The notes: generated from the sequence alone by a model not told the origin. Counted from the first letter of the stretch, positions 44,564 through 53,945 are shown. The stretch: DNA of 64,000 bases from Saccharopolyspora galaxeae (GCF_016526145.1 NZ_JADDUE010000016.1:44872-108871); one strand, 5' to 3'. Numbers and translations: made by a program.

Positions 44564-45187
44564 GTGCGAGTTCGCTCCTTCGAGATCAGCGGTGTGCACG
44601 AGTTCACCCCGAAGTCCTTCCCCGACCACCGCGGCCTTTTCGTGGCGCCGTTCCAGGAGTCGGCGTTCCTGGAAGCCGTCGGCCACCCGCTGCGGCTGGC
44701 GCAGACGAACCACAGCGTTTCCGCGCGCAACGTGATCCGCGGCGTGCACTTCGCGGACGTGCCGCCCGGGCAGGCCAAATACGTGTACTGCCCGCAGGGT
44801 TCGCTGATCGACGTGGTGGTGGACATCCGGGTCGGGTCCCCGACGTTCGGGCAGTGGGCCGCGGCGAAGCTGGATTCCACCGAGTACCGCGCGCTCTACA
44901 CCGCCGAAGGACTCGGCCACGCCTTCCTGGCGCTGGAGGACGACACGGTGCTGGCCTACCTGTGCTCCACGCCGTTCAACCCCAGCGCGGAGCACGGGAT
45001 CGCGCCGCTGGACGCCGAACTCGGGCTGCCGTGGGAGCACTACCTGTCCGGCGAGCCCGTGCTCTCCGAGAAGGACCGGGCCGCGCCCACGCTCGCCGAA
45101 GCCGCCGAACTCGGACTGCTGCCCGCCTACGAAACGTGCCAGGCGCGCTACGCGGAACTCCGCGAGCAGCACGCCGCCCGGTCCTGA
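44564..45187 (+). CDS. dTDP-4-dehydro-6-deoxyhexose 3,5-epimerase (RmlC family)
   Basis: The 207-residue cupin epimerase has family motifs FTPKSFPDHRGLFVAPFQES, TNHSVSARNVIRGVHFADVP (catalytic His), GSLIDVVVDIRVGSPTFGQW (catalytic Asp), AEGLGHAFLALEDDTVLAYL and STPFNPSAEHGIAPLDAELG. It epimerises a dTDP-keto-deoxy sugar, either for rhamnose or for a natural-product sugar. No rmlA, rmlB or rmlD is nearby, so the pathway is dispersed. GTG 44564 follows TAGAGT by 7 bases, which fits a leaderless transcript; an in-frame GTG at 44555 is less likely. Confidence 0.9.
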   Translation: MRVRSFEISGVHEFTPKSFPDHRGLFVAPFQESAFLEAVGHPLRLAQTNHSVSARNVIRGVHFADVPPGQAKYVYCPQGSLIDVVVDIRVGSPTFGQWAAAKLDSTEYRALYTAEGLGHAFLALEDDTVLAYLCSTPFNPSAEHGIAPLDAELGLPWEHYLSGEPVLSEKDRAAPTLAEAAELGLLPAYETCQARYAELREQHAARS

Positions 45188-45190
45188 ACC

Positions 45191-46816
<1,626 letters not shown>

Positions 46817-46830
46817 CTACTGTGAACCCT

Positions 46831-46842
46831 GTTTACGTAAAC
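46831..46842. promoter_or_regulatory. perfect 12-bp palindrome upstream of cholesterol oxidase
   Basis: GTTTACGTAAAC is a perfect palindrome centred about 47 bases upstream of the cholesterol oxidase start, within an AT-rich patch (46826-46860). It resembles TetR-family operators of lipid catabolism. It does not match the KstR sterol-regulator consensus TNNAACNNGTTNNA well. It probably overlaps the promoter of the oxidase. Confidence 0.6.
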
Positions 46843-46865
46843 GATGTAAAGAAAGTGAACGCCGA

Positions 46866-47198
46866 TCACTCTGCCTGCGCACGACGCATTCGCCGCGGTT
46901 TCGGCCACAACCGACAAACCACCACGCCGAACACCCGCGCAGGCCCGAGCGACCGCGAGTCGGTGGACGCTCCCGCGTTGTCACCCCGCACGTGCCAACC
47001 GCCGCCGTCCTCGCGCAGCGCCCGCTTCACCGACAACTGCTCCGGCCGCGCATCCCACCGCACGAGCACCACGTCGCCCGGCTTCGCCGGTGCTCTCGTG
47101 CGCACCACGACGACGTCCCCGTCGTGCAGCGACGGCACCATCGAGCCACCGCGCACCAGCACCCGCCGCCAAGGCCAGCGGTCCAGCCGCGACACCAC
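46866..47198 (-). CDS. sodX: nickel-type superoxide dismutase maturation protease
   Basis: The 110-residue S26-family (signal-peptidase-like) protease should trim the SodN leader so that the mature enzyme begins with His1. It has the catalytic Ser motif RGGSMVPSLHDGDVVVVRTR and the Lys-containing segment LSVKRALREDGGGWHVRGDN with the DSRSLG motif of the family. It has no transmembrane anchor, as expected for SodX. GGGAGGTGAC precedes GTG 47198 and GTG 47195, either of which could be used. It is divergent from sodN, 119 bp apart, a common arrangement. Confidence 0.9.
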   Translation of the reverse strand: MVSRLDRWPWRRVLVRGGSMVPSLHDGDVVVVRTRAPAKPGDVVLVRWDARPEQLSVKRALREDGGGWHVRGDNAGASTDSRSLGPARVFGVVVCRLWPKPRRMRRAQAE

Positions 47199-47317
47199 GT
47201 CACCTCCCGTTCGAACCGGGCGCGCGCCCGCCTGCGGAGCCCGCCCTCCAGGAAGACGTCCCGGATCTTCGAGAGTAGGGTCACGCCCGTCGGAGCATTC
47301 ACTGTCAGGGAGGAATG

Positions 47318-47725
47318 ATGGGTCTACTGTCCCGAATCCTCAGCCCCAAGCTGGAGGCGACCGCGCACTGCGACCTGCCGTGCGGCGTGTACGACCCGGC
47401 GCAGGCGCGGATCGAGGCCGAGTCGGTCAAGGCGATCCAGGAGAAGTACCAGAACAACGAGGACCAGGAGTTCCGCACTCGCGCGATCATCATCGCCGAG
47501 GAACGCTCCGAGCTGGTCAAGCACCACCTGTGGGTGCTGTGGACGGACTACTTCAAGCCGCCGCACTTCGAGAAGCACCCGCAGCTGCACGAGCTGGTCA
47601 ACAAGGCCACCAAGGCCGCTGGGGCGACCGGCACCAAGGGTTCGATGGACCCCTCCACCGGGCAGCAGCTGCTGGACTACATCGCGGAGATCGACAAGAT
47701 CTTCTGGGAGACCAAGAAGGGCTGA
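47318..47725 (+). CDS. sodN: nickel superoxide dismutase
   Basis: SodN disproportionates superoxide in the cytoplasm using a nickel ion held by the N-terminal hook. The 135-residue precursor has a 16-residue leader (MGLLSRILSPKLEATA) followed by the hook HCDLPCGVYDPAQARIEAES: after cleavage His1, Cys2 and Cys6 bind Ni. The remainder matches family helices, including HHLWVLWTDYFKPPHFEKHP and DYIAEIDKIFWETKKG. ATG 47318 is preferred over ATG 47315 because it is better spaced from GGGAGG. No Nur box was recognised. TAGGGT at 47274-47279 is a possible -10. Confidence 0.97.
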   Translation: MGLLSRILSPKLEATAHCDLPCGVYDPAQARIEAESVKAIQEKYQNNEDQEFRTRAIIIAEERSELVKHHLWVLWTDYFKPPHFEKHPQLHELVNKATKAAGATGTKGSMDPSTGQQLLDYIAEIDKIFWETKKG

Positions 47726-47745
47726 GCTCCCGGTAGCGACCAAGG

Positions 47746-47780
47746 CGCCGGCCGGCGGGAACGCACCCGTCCGGCCGGCG
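47746..47780 (+). terminator. intrinsic terminator of sodN
   Basis: CGCCGGCCGG (47746-47755) pairs perfectly with CCGGCCGGCG (47771-47780) around a 15-base loop, followed by TCTTTTC. It begins 20 bases after the sodN stop codon. Confidence 0.9.
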
Positions 47781-47816
47781 TCTTTTCGTGCAACCGGCGC
47801 ACCTAGACTTCGGGGT

Positions 47817-48422
47817 GTGGCGGAATCGGCGCAGCACCGGATCTTCGTCCTGCGGCACGGCGAGACCGAGTGGTCCAGCACCGGCAGGCACACCGGGCGC
47901 ACGGACGTGCCGCTGACCGGACGCGGCGAACGGCTCGCGCGGGCGGCGGGCAAGACCCTCGCGGACCTGCGCGGCGACGCACCGGCGACGGTGCTGGCCA
48001 GCCCGCGGCAACGCGCCCGGCGCACCGCCGAACTCGCCGGGCTGGTGCCCGCGACCGAGCCGCTGCTGGCCGAATGGGACTACGGCGACTACGAGGGCCG
48101 GACCACGCCGGAGATCCGCGAGAGCGTTCCGGAGTGGACGGTCTGGACCCACCCCTGCCCCGGCGGCGAATCCGCGGCGGAGGTCACCGCCCGCGCCGAC
48201 GAGCTGATCGCGCGGATCACCGCCGAACCGCACCGCACCGACGTCGTGCTGTCCGGGCACGGGCACTTCAGCCGCGTGCTGATCGCGCGCTGGCTCGGCC
48301 TGCCCGGCACCGAAGGCGTGCGGTTCGCACTCGATCCGGCCGGGATTACCGTGCTCGGTCACGAGCGCGGCGTGCCGCAGCTCGAACGCTCGAACGTGCC
48401 CGCGCCGCAGGACGCGCGCTGA
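47817..48422 (+). CDS. histidine phosphatase family protein (phosphoglycerate mutase-like)
   Basis: This 201-residue protein has the RHG motif FVLRHGETEWSSTGRHTGRT near the N-terminus, the ASPRQRARRTAEL arginine segment, the acid/base Glu in EWDYGDYEGRTTPEIRE, and the second His in VVLSGHGHFSRVLIARWLGL. Family members are phosphatases rather than true mutases; the substrate is unknown. It starts at GTG 47817 seven bases after TAGACT, with no ribosome site, so the message is probably leaderless. The acetyltransferase gene follows 28 bp downstream. Confidence 0.9.
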   Translation: MAESAQHRIFVLRHGETEWSSTGRHTGRTDVPLTGRGERLARAAGKTLADLRGDAPATVLASPRQRARRTAELAGLVPATEPLLAEWDYGDYEGRTTPEIRESVPEWTVWTHPCPGGESAAEVTARADELIARITAEPHRTDVVLSGHGHFSRVLIARWLGLPGTEGVRFALDPAGITVLGHERGVPQLERSNVPAPQDAR

Positions 48423-48450
48423 CCAGGACAGGAACCGGGAGAACAACACC

Positions 48451-48927
48451 GTGGCGCAAGAGATCCGCCGGATCACCGAGCCCGACGTGCCCGCGGTCGT
48501 CGCGCTGGTGCACGCACTGGCGGACTACGAGGAATCGGCGCACGAATGCCACCTCACCGAAGCCCAGCTGCACCGCGCGCTGTTCGCGCAACAGCCGGCG
48601 CTGTTCGGCCACGTCGCCGAAGCCGATGGTGCGGTCGCCGGTTTCACGCTGTGGTTCTTGAACTTCTCGACCTGGCACGGCACGCACGGGATCTACCTGG
48701 AGGACCTGTTCGTGCTGCCCGCGCACCGGGGCTCCGGCCTCGGCAAGCAGCTGCTGCGCACGCTGGCGCAGGAGTGCGTCGCGCGCGGTTACTCGCGGCT
48801 CGAGTGGTCGGTGCTGGACTGGAACACGCCGGCGATCGAGTTCTACGAATCCGTGGGAGCCGTCGGCATGGACGAGTGGACGGTGCACCGGCTCACCGGC
48901 GAGGCGCTGCACGACTTCGGAGGCTGA
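48451..48927 (+). CDS. GNAT family N-acetyltransferase
   Basis: The 158-residue acetyltransferase contains the acetyl-CoA loop VLPAHRGSGLGKQLLRTLAQ and the C-terminal EWSVLDWNTPAIEFYESVGA. THGIYLEDLFV precedes the loop. This arrangement resembles the diamine/thialysine (spermidine-spermine) acetyltransferase subgroup, so a small amine is a plausible substrate. GTG 48451 has GGGAGA about 9 bases upstream. It is probably cotranscribed with the phosphatase gene. Confidence 0.88.
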   Translation: MAQEIRRITEPDVPAVVALVHALADYEESAHECHLTEAQLHRALFAQQPALFGHVAEADGAVAGFTLWFLNFSTWHGTHGIYLEDLFVLPAHRGSGLGKQLLRTLAQECVARGYSRLEWSVLDWNTPAIEFYESVGAVGMDEWTVHRLTGEALHDFGG

Positions 48928-48961
48928 GGCTGCACCATTCCGCCAAGCTGAGAGCGGGCCG

Positions 48962-49396
48962 CTACTCTCCCCCGCCCCCGGAATCGTGCGTTCCCCCGCC
49001 GTAGAACGACCACACGCGCCCGTTCCGGTTGAACATGAACCACAGCACGGCCACGGCCGGAACCGCGATCACGAAGCCGATCAGCGGCTGTTCGGACGGC
49101 CCGATCGCGTACCAGGCGATGCCGAGCAGGATCAGCTGCAACAGCAGCGCAGGCGTCCGCGCCCAGAACCTGCCCTGCCACATCCCGATCCCCGCGGCCA
49201 GCACGGCCGCCGAGATGATCGCGAAGTAGCCGGCCTCGCCGAAGGTGTTGGTGCTGTTGAGCGCACCCACTCCGCCTGCGGCCGAGGGCGCGCGCACCAG
49301 CAGCGCGATGACGAAGGCGAGCCCGAGGGCGGCCTCGGCGATGGTGATCACGGCGGCGATCCGCACGGTGCGCGGAGGAGCAGGAGACGGCACGGC
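48962..49396 (-). CDS. hypothetical four-helix membrane protein
   Basis: The 144-residue protein has four predicted membrane segments: AAVITIAEAALGLAFVIALL, YFAIISAAVLAAGIGMW, TPALLLQLILLGIAWYAI and LIGFVIAVPAVAVLWFMF. It ends in a glycine- and acid-rich tail (GGGTHDSGGGGE). I do not recognise a named family; such proteins are widespread in actinobacteria. The start is uncertain: GTG 49396 gives a typical short N-terminus, whereas the open frame reaches 49516. Confidence 0.75.
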   Translation of the reverse strand, partial: AVPSPAPPRTVRIAAVITIAEAALGLAFVIALLVRAPSAAGGVGALNSTNTFGEAGYFAIISAAVLAAGIGMWQGRFWARTPALLLQLILLGIAWYAIGPSEQPLIGFVIAVPAVAVLWFMFNRNGRVWSFYGGGTHDSGGGGE

Positions 49397-49905
49397 GGCT
49401 TCGCCTTTCCGGGAGAGTCGGCGGCGCGGAGCCACCGGTGCGCGGTACTCGCCCCATAACACCGATCGTGACTCTGCGTGTGCGCTTTCGATGGTAATAC
49501 CGCCCGAACGACGCATGACTACGGCCGGGGCCGCGGGCGAAGATCAGCGCATGGCTGGTGCGGCGGTCGTGGACTACGGGGTGTTCCGCGGACCCGCTTC
49601 GCTTCCGGCCGTTGCCGGCGCAGCAGGCGAGCACCGGTGCGCTTTCGGGGTTGCGCACCGCAGCGGAGCCGCCGCCGGAGATCGATGGCAAGCGCACGAC
49701 CGGGCGCACCGCGAGCAGCGGACCCGCCACGCGGTCAGCTCGGCATTGGCGAGCCGCGGCCATCGTCGGCCCGGGGCCGCAGCGCCCCCGGCCCGTCCCT
49801 TCCCCGACGCGGAAGGGAGACCTGCTTCGGCCTGATCCGAACCTCCGGCGTCCCGCACGGCGGACCCTGCGCGACGCTCGAAGCGCCTCCCCTAGGCTGC
49901 ACGTC
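49397..49905 (+). other. 509 bp region without a supported gene
   Basis: Several frames stay open here because of base composition, but none has a ribosome site with family-like sequence. A GGTATTACC patch near 49490 may be the promoter of the divergent membrane protein. TAGGCT at 49893-49898 is the likely -10 element of the downstream kinase-like gene. Confidence 0.4.
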
Positions 49906-50829
49906 GTGCGCGCCGTGCTTGTCGTCAACCCGAACGCGACCGCCACCACGGCGGCCGGGCGGGACGTGCTGGCCCACGCCCTGGCCAACGTGCTGAAGCT
50001 GGAGGTCGTGCAAACCCGCTACCGGGGGCACGCCACCGACATCGCGCGCGACGCCGTGGACGAGGGCGTGGACCTGGTCATCGCGCACGGCGGAGACGGC
50101 ACGGTCAACGAGGTCGTCAACGGGATGCTCGCCGATCCCGCGGGCAGGGATCGGGTGCCGACGCTCGGTGTCGTGCCGGGCGGCTCGGCGAACGTGTTCG
50201 CCCGCGCCCTGGGCCTGCCCAAGGATCCGGTCGAGGCCACCCACCGCCTGCTGGAGGCGGTCGCCGCAGGCACCGGCCGCCGCGTCGGCCTGGGCAAGGC
50301 CAACGACCGCTGGTTCACCTTCAACGCAGGCGTGGGCTGGGACGCCGACGTGGTCGCCGAAGTCGACCGGCTCCGCGGCCGCGGCCGGGAGGTCACCCCG
50401 GCGCTCTACGCGCGCACCGCGCTGGCCTGCTATTTCCGCGTGGCGCAGCGACCCGCCCAGATCACCGTGCAGGCAGGCGGCGAAGCACCGGTCAGCGGCC
50501 TGCACACCGCGTTCGTGTCGAACACCGACCCGTGGACCTACCTCGGCTCCCGGCCGATGCGGATGAATCCGGACACCACGTTCGATACCGGGCTCGGGAT
50601 CTTCTCGCTCAGCGACATGAACGCTTACGCTGTGCTGCGCTACATCGCGCAGATGCTCCGCGGTAGAGCGAAACCACACGGAAGAAACGCTTTTCGCCGT
50701 GCGGACGTGGGGCACCTGCACGTAGCCTGTCGGGAGCCGTTGCGCTTGCAGGTGGACGGCGACAACCTGGGCGAGCGATCGGTGATCGAGTTTGCTTCGA
50801 TCCCGGACGCATTGCGGGTCGCTGTATAA
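49906..50829 (+). CDS. diacylglycerol kinase family (DAGK/YegS-like) lipid kinase
   Basis: The 307-residue protein belongs to the DAGK catalytic family. It begins VRAVLVVNPNATAT, then has DLVIAHGGDGTVNEVVNGML (nucleotide-binding GGDGT motif), TLGVVPGGSANVFARALGLP and FNAGVGWDADVVAEVDRLRG. LRLQVDGDNLGERSVIEF is the typical C-terminal motif. It phosphorylates a lipid such as diacylglycerol or a related glycolipid. GTG 49906 lies seven bases after TAGGCT and lacks a ribosome site, so a leaderless message is likely. It lies directly upstream of the whiB1 regulatory region. Confidence 0.9.
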   Translation: MRAVLVVNPNATATTAAGRDVLAHALANVLKLEVVQTRYRGHATDIARDAVDEGVDLVIAHGGDGTVNEVVNGMLADPAGRDRVPTLGVVPGGSANVFARALGLPKDPVEATHRLLEAVAAGTGRRVGLGKANDRWFTFNAGVGWDADVVAEVDRLRGRGREVTPALYARTALACYFRVAQRPAQITVQAGGEAPVSGLHTAFVSNTDPWTYLGSRPMRMNPDTTFDTGLGIFSLSDMNAYAVLRYIAQMLRGRAKPHGRNAFRRADVGHLHVACREPLRLQVDGDNLGERSVIEFASIPDALRVAV

Positions 50830-50921
50830 CCTTCTCGTAACGGACCCCGATCACTGGTCGGCGACCCCGTCCGTGACCAGCGATCATCTGAAACCGCTGG
50901 TCAAGACCCATCGATCTTTCA

Positions 50922-50937
50922 GGTGAGTTGACTCACG
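50922..50937. promoter_or_regulatory. CRP-type box 1 upstream of whiB1
   Basis: The sequence gGTGA-GTTGAC-TCACg is a perfect inverted repeat (GTGAGT/ACTCAC) and fits eight of the ten defined bases of TGTGA-N6-TCACA. Its centre is about 60 bases upstream of the predicted start of transcription, the classic activating position. Confidence 0.65.
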
Positions 50938-50953
50938 GGACTAGATCGAACTC

Positions 50954-50986
50954 TTGACATCACGGCAGTTCGTGAAAGCATTCACA
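50954..50986 (+). promoter_or_regulatory. whiB1 promoter with overlapping CRP-type box 2
   Basis: TTGACA (50954-50959) is a perfect -35 element; AGCATT (50977-50982), after a 17-bp spacer, is the best -10. A second CRP-type box, cGTGA-AAGCAT-TCACA (50971-50986, nine of ten defined bases), overlaps this -10 and would be expected to repress. A two-box arrangement is also known at Mycobacterium tuberculosis whiB1. Confidence 0.6.
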
Positions 50987-51045
50987 AACACCCCGAACGA
51001 ACTACCGGCGCGCCACGGGGCGCGCCTAGCGAGGAGCAAGGAACG

Positions 51046-51303
51046 ATGGACTGGCGCCACGATGCGGTTTGCCGTGACGAGGACCCCGAGCTGTTCTTCC
51101 CCGTAGGGAACAGCGGTCCTGCGCTGCTGCAGATCGCCGAGGCGAAAGCCGTGTGCCGGCGCTGCCCGGTTGCTTCCGAGTGCCTGGCCTGGGCACTGGA
51201 GAGCGGCCAGGACGCCGGTGTCTGGGGCGGCATGAGCGAGGACGAGCGGCGCGCGCTCAAGCGGCGCAGCTCGCGCACTCGGGCGGCTCGCACCAACGCC
51301 TGA
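51046..51303 (+). CDS. whiB1: WhiB1-type iron-sulfur transcription factor
   Basis: The 85-residue Wbl protein is almost identical in layout to mycobacterial WhiB1 and streptomycete WblE: MDWRHDAVCRDEDPELFFPV, with cluster cysteines in AVCRDED, AVCRRCPVASEC (CxxC and a further Cys), the turn GVWGG (VWGGMSEDERRALKRRSS) and a basic C-terminus for DNA contact. The 4Fe-4S cluster reacts with nitric oxide, and WhiB1 binds the housekeeping sigma factor. AAGGAACG precedes the ATG. Two CRP-type boxes upstream suggest cyclic-AMP control. The gene order to pdtaS is the same as in mycobacteria. Confidence 0.96.
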   Translation: MDWRHDAVCRDEDPELFFPVGNSGPALLQIAEAKAVCRRCPVASECLAWALESGQDAGVWGGMSEDERRALKRRSSRTRAARTNA

Positions 51304-51337
51304 GCAGCGAATCCGCTGACAGCTCAACTAGCGTAGC

Positions 51338-51367
51338 GGGTCGGCCGCAGAGCATCCCGGCCGACCC
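51338..51367. terminator. hairpin between whiB1 and the converging histidine kinase gene
   Basis: GGGTCGGCCG (51338-51347) pairs perfectly with CGGCCGACCC (51358-51367), leaving a 10-base loop. No T-run. It lies 35 bases after the whiB1 stop and about 190 bases after the kinase stop, so it mainly serves whiB1. Confidence 0.65.
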
Positions 51368-51560
51368 TGCTCCCGCCCCGGCGACCACACGGCGGCCGCC
51401 ACTGAAACAACGGAAACCCCCCGACGAGAACCGGGTCGATCAGCGTCGATGCCGGTCCCGGTGCACACCCCCGTAGCACCGACGACCGAGCCGATCGATC
51501 CCAGCCAGGCCACCCCGCAGGGCCTGCCGACACATCGACGCACCGCCTGCAGCGGCGAGC

Positions 51561-53054
51561 TCAGCGCCGGTACTTCAACGGAACGCGCAACACCGCTTCC
51601 GTACCGCGTTGCCTACCTCGACCGCGCAGGCTCAACGAACCCCGCAGTTCGGACTCGACGAGGGTTCGCACGATCTGCAGGCCGAGGCGTTCGGCGCGTT
51701 CGAGGGAGAAACCCTTCGGCAGGCCCTGACCGTCATCGGTGATGACAACGTCCAGCCAACGCGCCGAACGCTCCGCCTGCACGACGACCTCTCCCCCGGT
51801 CTCCGCCGGGAAAGCGTGCTCGAACGCATTCTGCACCAGCTCGGTCAGCACCATGACCAGCGGCGTTGCCAACTCGGCCTGCACCACGCCGAAACGGCCG
51901 TCCCGCCGGACCTTCACCCCGGTCTCCGCGACCGCGACATCGCTCATCATCGGGATGACCCGGTCCACGACGTCGTCCAGGTCGACCCGCTCGTCCACCG
52001 ACATCGACAAGGTCTCGTGCACGAGCGCGATCGAAGTGACCCGCCGCACCGACTCGTCCAGCGCCAGCCGTGCCTCCGGATTGCCGGTGCGCCGGGCCTG
52101 CAACCGCAACAACGCGGCCACGGTCTGCAGGTTGTTCTTCACGCGGTGATGGATCTCGCGGATCGTGGCGTCCTTGGACATCAGCGCCCGGTCCCGGCGC
52201 TTGACCTCCGTAACGTCGCGCACCAGCACCAAGGCACCAGCGACCTGGCCGCGCGGCTGCAGCGGCAATGCGCGGAACAGCACCGTGGCACCCCGCGCTT
52301 CGGCTTCGACGCGCATGCTCGGCTCGCCGGCGATCGCGTGCCGGATGCGCTGCGCCACCTCGTCCGCGTCGAACGGATCGGACAGCAACGACCTGGTCAG
52401 CGGCGCCAACTGCACGCCCACCAGGTCAGCGGCGTGGCCCATGCGGTGATACGCCGACAACGCGTTCGGACTGGCGAAGACGACGGTGCCGGAAGCGTCC
52501 ACCCGCACCAGGCCGTCCCCGACCCGCGGACTCGTGTGCACGTCCGGCGCCGGTTCCGGAGTGGGGAACGTGCCGTCGGCGACCATCTGGCACAGATCGG
52601 CCGCGCTGCCCAAGTAGGAGATCTCCAGCGGGCTCGGCACCCGCGGTACCGCCAGGTTCGTGTCCCGGCTGAGCACGGCGACGACCTGGCCGTCCAGATT
52701 CACCGGGATCGTCTCCCGCCGCACCGGCACCCCCAGGTGCCAGCGCGGGTCCTCCTCCCGGCAGATCCGTCCTTCCAGCGCCGCGCGGCGCAGCTGCGGG
52801 TGCTCCTCGGGCGTGACCTCGCTGGAGACGACGTCCTCCGGATGCGCCGTCGGAGCCGTCGTGGGCCGAGCCTGCGCCACGCACAGGAACCGCTCCTCGC
52901 GGGCGTCCGCCGGTCCCACCGGAACCCACAGCAGGAAATCGGCGAACGACAGATCGGACAACAGCTGCCACTCCGCGACCACGAGCTGGAGGTGGTCGGC
53001 CGCCGCACCGGACAGCCCGGTGTGCTCGGCCAGGAGATCACTCAGCGTCGACAA
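51561..53054 (-). CDS. pdtaS: PdtaS-type cytosolic sensor histidine kinase
   Basis: This 497-residue soluble kinase resembles PdtaS, which phosphorylates the RNA-binding antiterminator PdtaR in mycobacteria. Order: GAF-like domain (1-145), PAS domain (about 165-280), HisKA_2 with the phospho-acceptor in REIHHRVKNNLQTVAALLRL (about residue 301), and an HATPase (VMVLTELVQNAFEHAFP, VVITDDGQGLPKGFSLE, ERLGLQIVRTLVESEL). No membrane segment is present. The TTG start at 53054 has AAGGAG upstream and gives the mycobacterial N-terminus STLSDLLAEHTGL. The pdtaR partner is not in the window. It lies 12 bp after the biotinyl carrier gene. Confidence 0.94.
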   Translation of the reverse strand: MSTLSDLLAEHTGLSGAAADHLQLVVAEWQLLSDLSFADFLLWVPVGPADAREERFLCVAQARPTTAPTAHPEDVVSSEVTPEEHPQLRRAALEGRICREEDPRWHLGVPVRRETIPVNLDGQVVAVLSRDTNLAVPRVPSPLEISYLGSAADLCQMVADGTFPTPEPAPDVHTSPRVGDGLVRVDASGTVVFASPNALSAYHRMGHAADLVGVQLAPLTRSLLSDPFDADEVAQRIRHAIAGEPSMRVEAEARGATVLFRALPLQPRGQVAGALVLVRDVTEVKRRDRALMSKDATIREIHHRVKNNLQTVAALLRLQARRTGNPEARLALDESVRRVTSIALVHETLSMSVDERVDLDDVVDRVIPMMSDVAVAETGVKVRRDGRFGVVQAELATPLVMVLTELVQNAFEHAFPAETGGEVVVQAERSARWLDVVITDDGQGLPKGFSLERAERLGLQIVRTLVESELRGSLSLRGRGRQRGTEAVLRVPLKYRR

Positions 53055-53066
53055 GGAACTCCTTAG

Positions 53067-53285
53067 TCAGGATTCGACGACCGCGATCAGGTCGCCTTCC
53101 TGCACCACGTCGCCCGTTCGGACCGCGACCGTGCGGACCGTGCCGTCGCCCTCGGTCAGCACCGGGATCTCCATCTTCATCGACTCGAGCAGGACCAGCG
53201 AGTCACCATCCCGCACGGTGTCGCCCTCGGCGACCGAGACGGTCATGACGTTGGCGACCATTTCGGCACGGATCTCTTCGGCCAT
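53067..53285 (-). CDS. biotin/lipoyl-type single-domain carrier protein
   Basis: The 72-residue protein is a lone biotinyl domain with the biotinylation motif VLLESMKMEIPVLTEGDG (Lys of MKM), corresponding in size and position to mycobacterial TB7.3. Such stand-alone carriers are presumed to be biotinylated, but a partner carboxylase is not known. It lies 12 bp upstream of the sensor kinase on the same strand, so the two probably form one transcript. The ATG at 53285 follows GGGGAAACC. Confidence 0.92.
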   Translation of the reverse strand: MAEEIRAEMVANVMTVSVAEGDTVRDGDSLVLLESMKMEIPVLTEGDGTVRTVAVRTGDVVQEGDLIAVVES

Positions 53286-53457
53286 GGTTTCCCCTCACTA
53301 GCGCGGGCCCGGGAGGGCCTCGTCCAAGGAAACCACGTCGCGGGCCACCCGATGGCAGCAGGTGGCACTCGTGCGAAACTCGAAGAGTCACCAACTCGGC
53401 GCGGGAACACGTTCCGCGACCTTGCCGAGTGCCCGACGACGCGAGGGAGGTTGCCGA

Positions 53458-53535
53458 ATGGGCAAGCGCGCACGCAAGAAGAAGGATCGGCGCAAGAACA
53501 AGGCCAACCACGGCAAGCGCCCATTGAGTGGATGA
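53458..53535 (+). CDS. ribosomal protein bL37 (25 residues)
   Basis: The complete product reads MGKRARKKKDRRKNKANHGK followed by RPLSG. It is extremely basic and matches the bL37 type found on mycobacterial large ribosomal subunits, with the ANHGKRP tail. GAGGGAGG sits 7 bases before the ATG. In mycobacteria a gene of this kind lies next to the anti-sigma/sigma pair, as here. It is too short for most automated gene finders. It converges on rsrA, with a shared terminator. Confidence 0.85.
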   Translation: MGKRARKKKDRRKNKANHGKRPLSG

Positions 53536-53560
53536 GGCGCGGTGCGCCGCAGAACGACGA

Positions 53561-53592
53561 TGAGCCCCGAACCGCGCGAGGTTCGGGGCTCA
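53561..53592. terminator. bidirectional terminator between bL37 and rsrA
   Basis: TGAGCCCCGAACC (53561-53573) pairs perfectly with GGTTCGGGGCTCA (53580-53592), closing a 6-base GCGCGA loop. It lies 25 bases after bL37 and 17 bases after rsrA, the two converging genes. Confidence 0.92.
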
Positions 53593-53609
53593 TTCACGTT
53601 CCAGGCCTG

Positions 53610-53945
53610 CTACTCGGCCGCTGAGGTCCGCTTCGCGCGGATCTCCACCGAAGTGCCCTCGGGACCGCGCTCGACCGTCACATCGGCCTGCCGCAGCACG
53701 GTGTCCCGGATCGAGCTGCGCAACCGTTCCTTCAACTCGGACGGCGCGTGCTCGCCGCCGCACTTGCGGTGCAGCAGCTCCTTGAGATGCTCCTCGATGC
53801 CGTAGTGCTCCAAGCAGCTGCCGCAGTCGTCGAGGTGGCGCTGGAGCATGTCCCGGCGTTCCTGGTCGCACTCGTTGTCCAGGAACAACCAGACTTCCGC
53901 GAGCACGTCCTCGCAGGACGCCTCGTCGTGTTCGCCACAAGTCAC
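53610..53945 (-). CDS. rsrA: zinc-binding redox anti-sigma factor (RsrA/RshA type)
   Basis: The 111-residue protein should bind SigR and release it when a disulfide forms. It carries the ZAS motif HLDDCGSC (His37, Cys41, Cys44), plus Cys3 and Cys11 ([11 protein letters not shown]). These are the positions used for zinc and disulfide in Streptomyces RsrA. Cys62 is kept, whereas the residue at 61 is Lys (HRKCGG) instead of a second Cys. GTG 53945 overlaps the stop codon of sigR (GTGA), coupling production of sigma and anti-sigma. Confidence 0.95.
   Translation of the reverse strand: MTCGEHDEASCEDVLAEVWLFLDNECDQERRDMLQRHLDDCGSCLEHYGIEEHLKELLHRKCGGEHAPSELKERLRSSIRDTVLRQADVTVERGPEGTSVEIRAKRTSAAE

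Noticed and set aside
46831..46842. KstR sterol-regulator box at the cholesterol oxidase promoter
   Set aside because: The palindrome GTTTACGTAAAC does not fit the KstR consensus TNNAACNNGTTNNA, so it is reported as an unassigned operator.
49515..49835. A possible plus-strand gene in the 509 bp gap before the DAGK-like gene
   Set aside because: It has no ribosome site, low-complexity Ala/Arg/Gly composition and no family resemblance.
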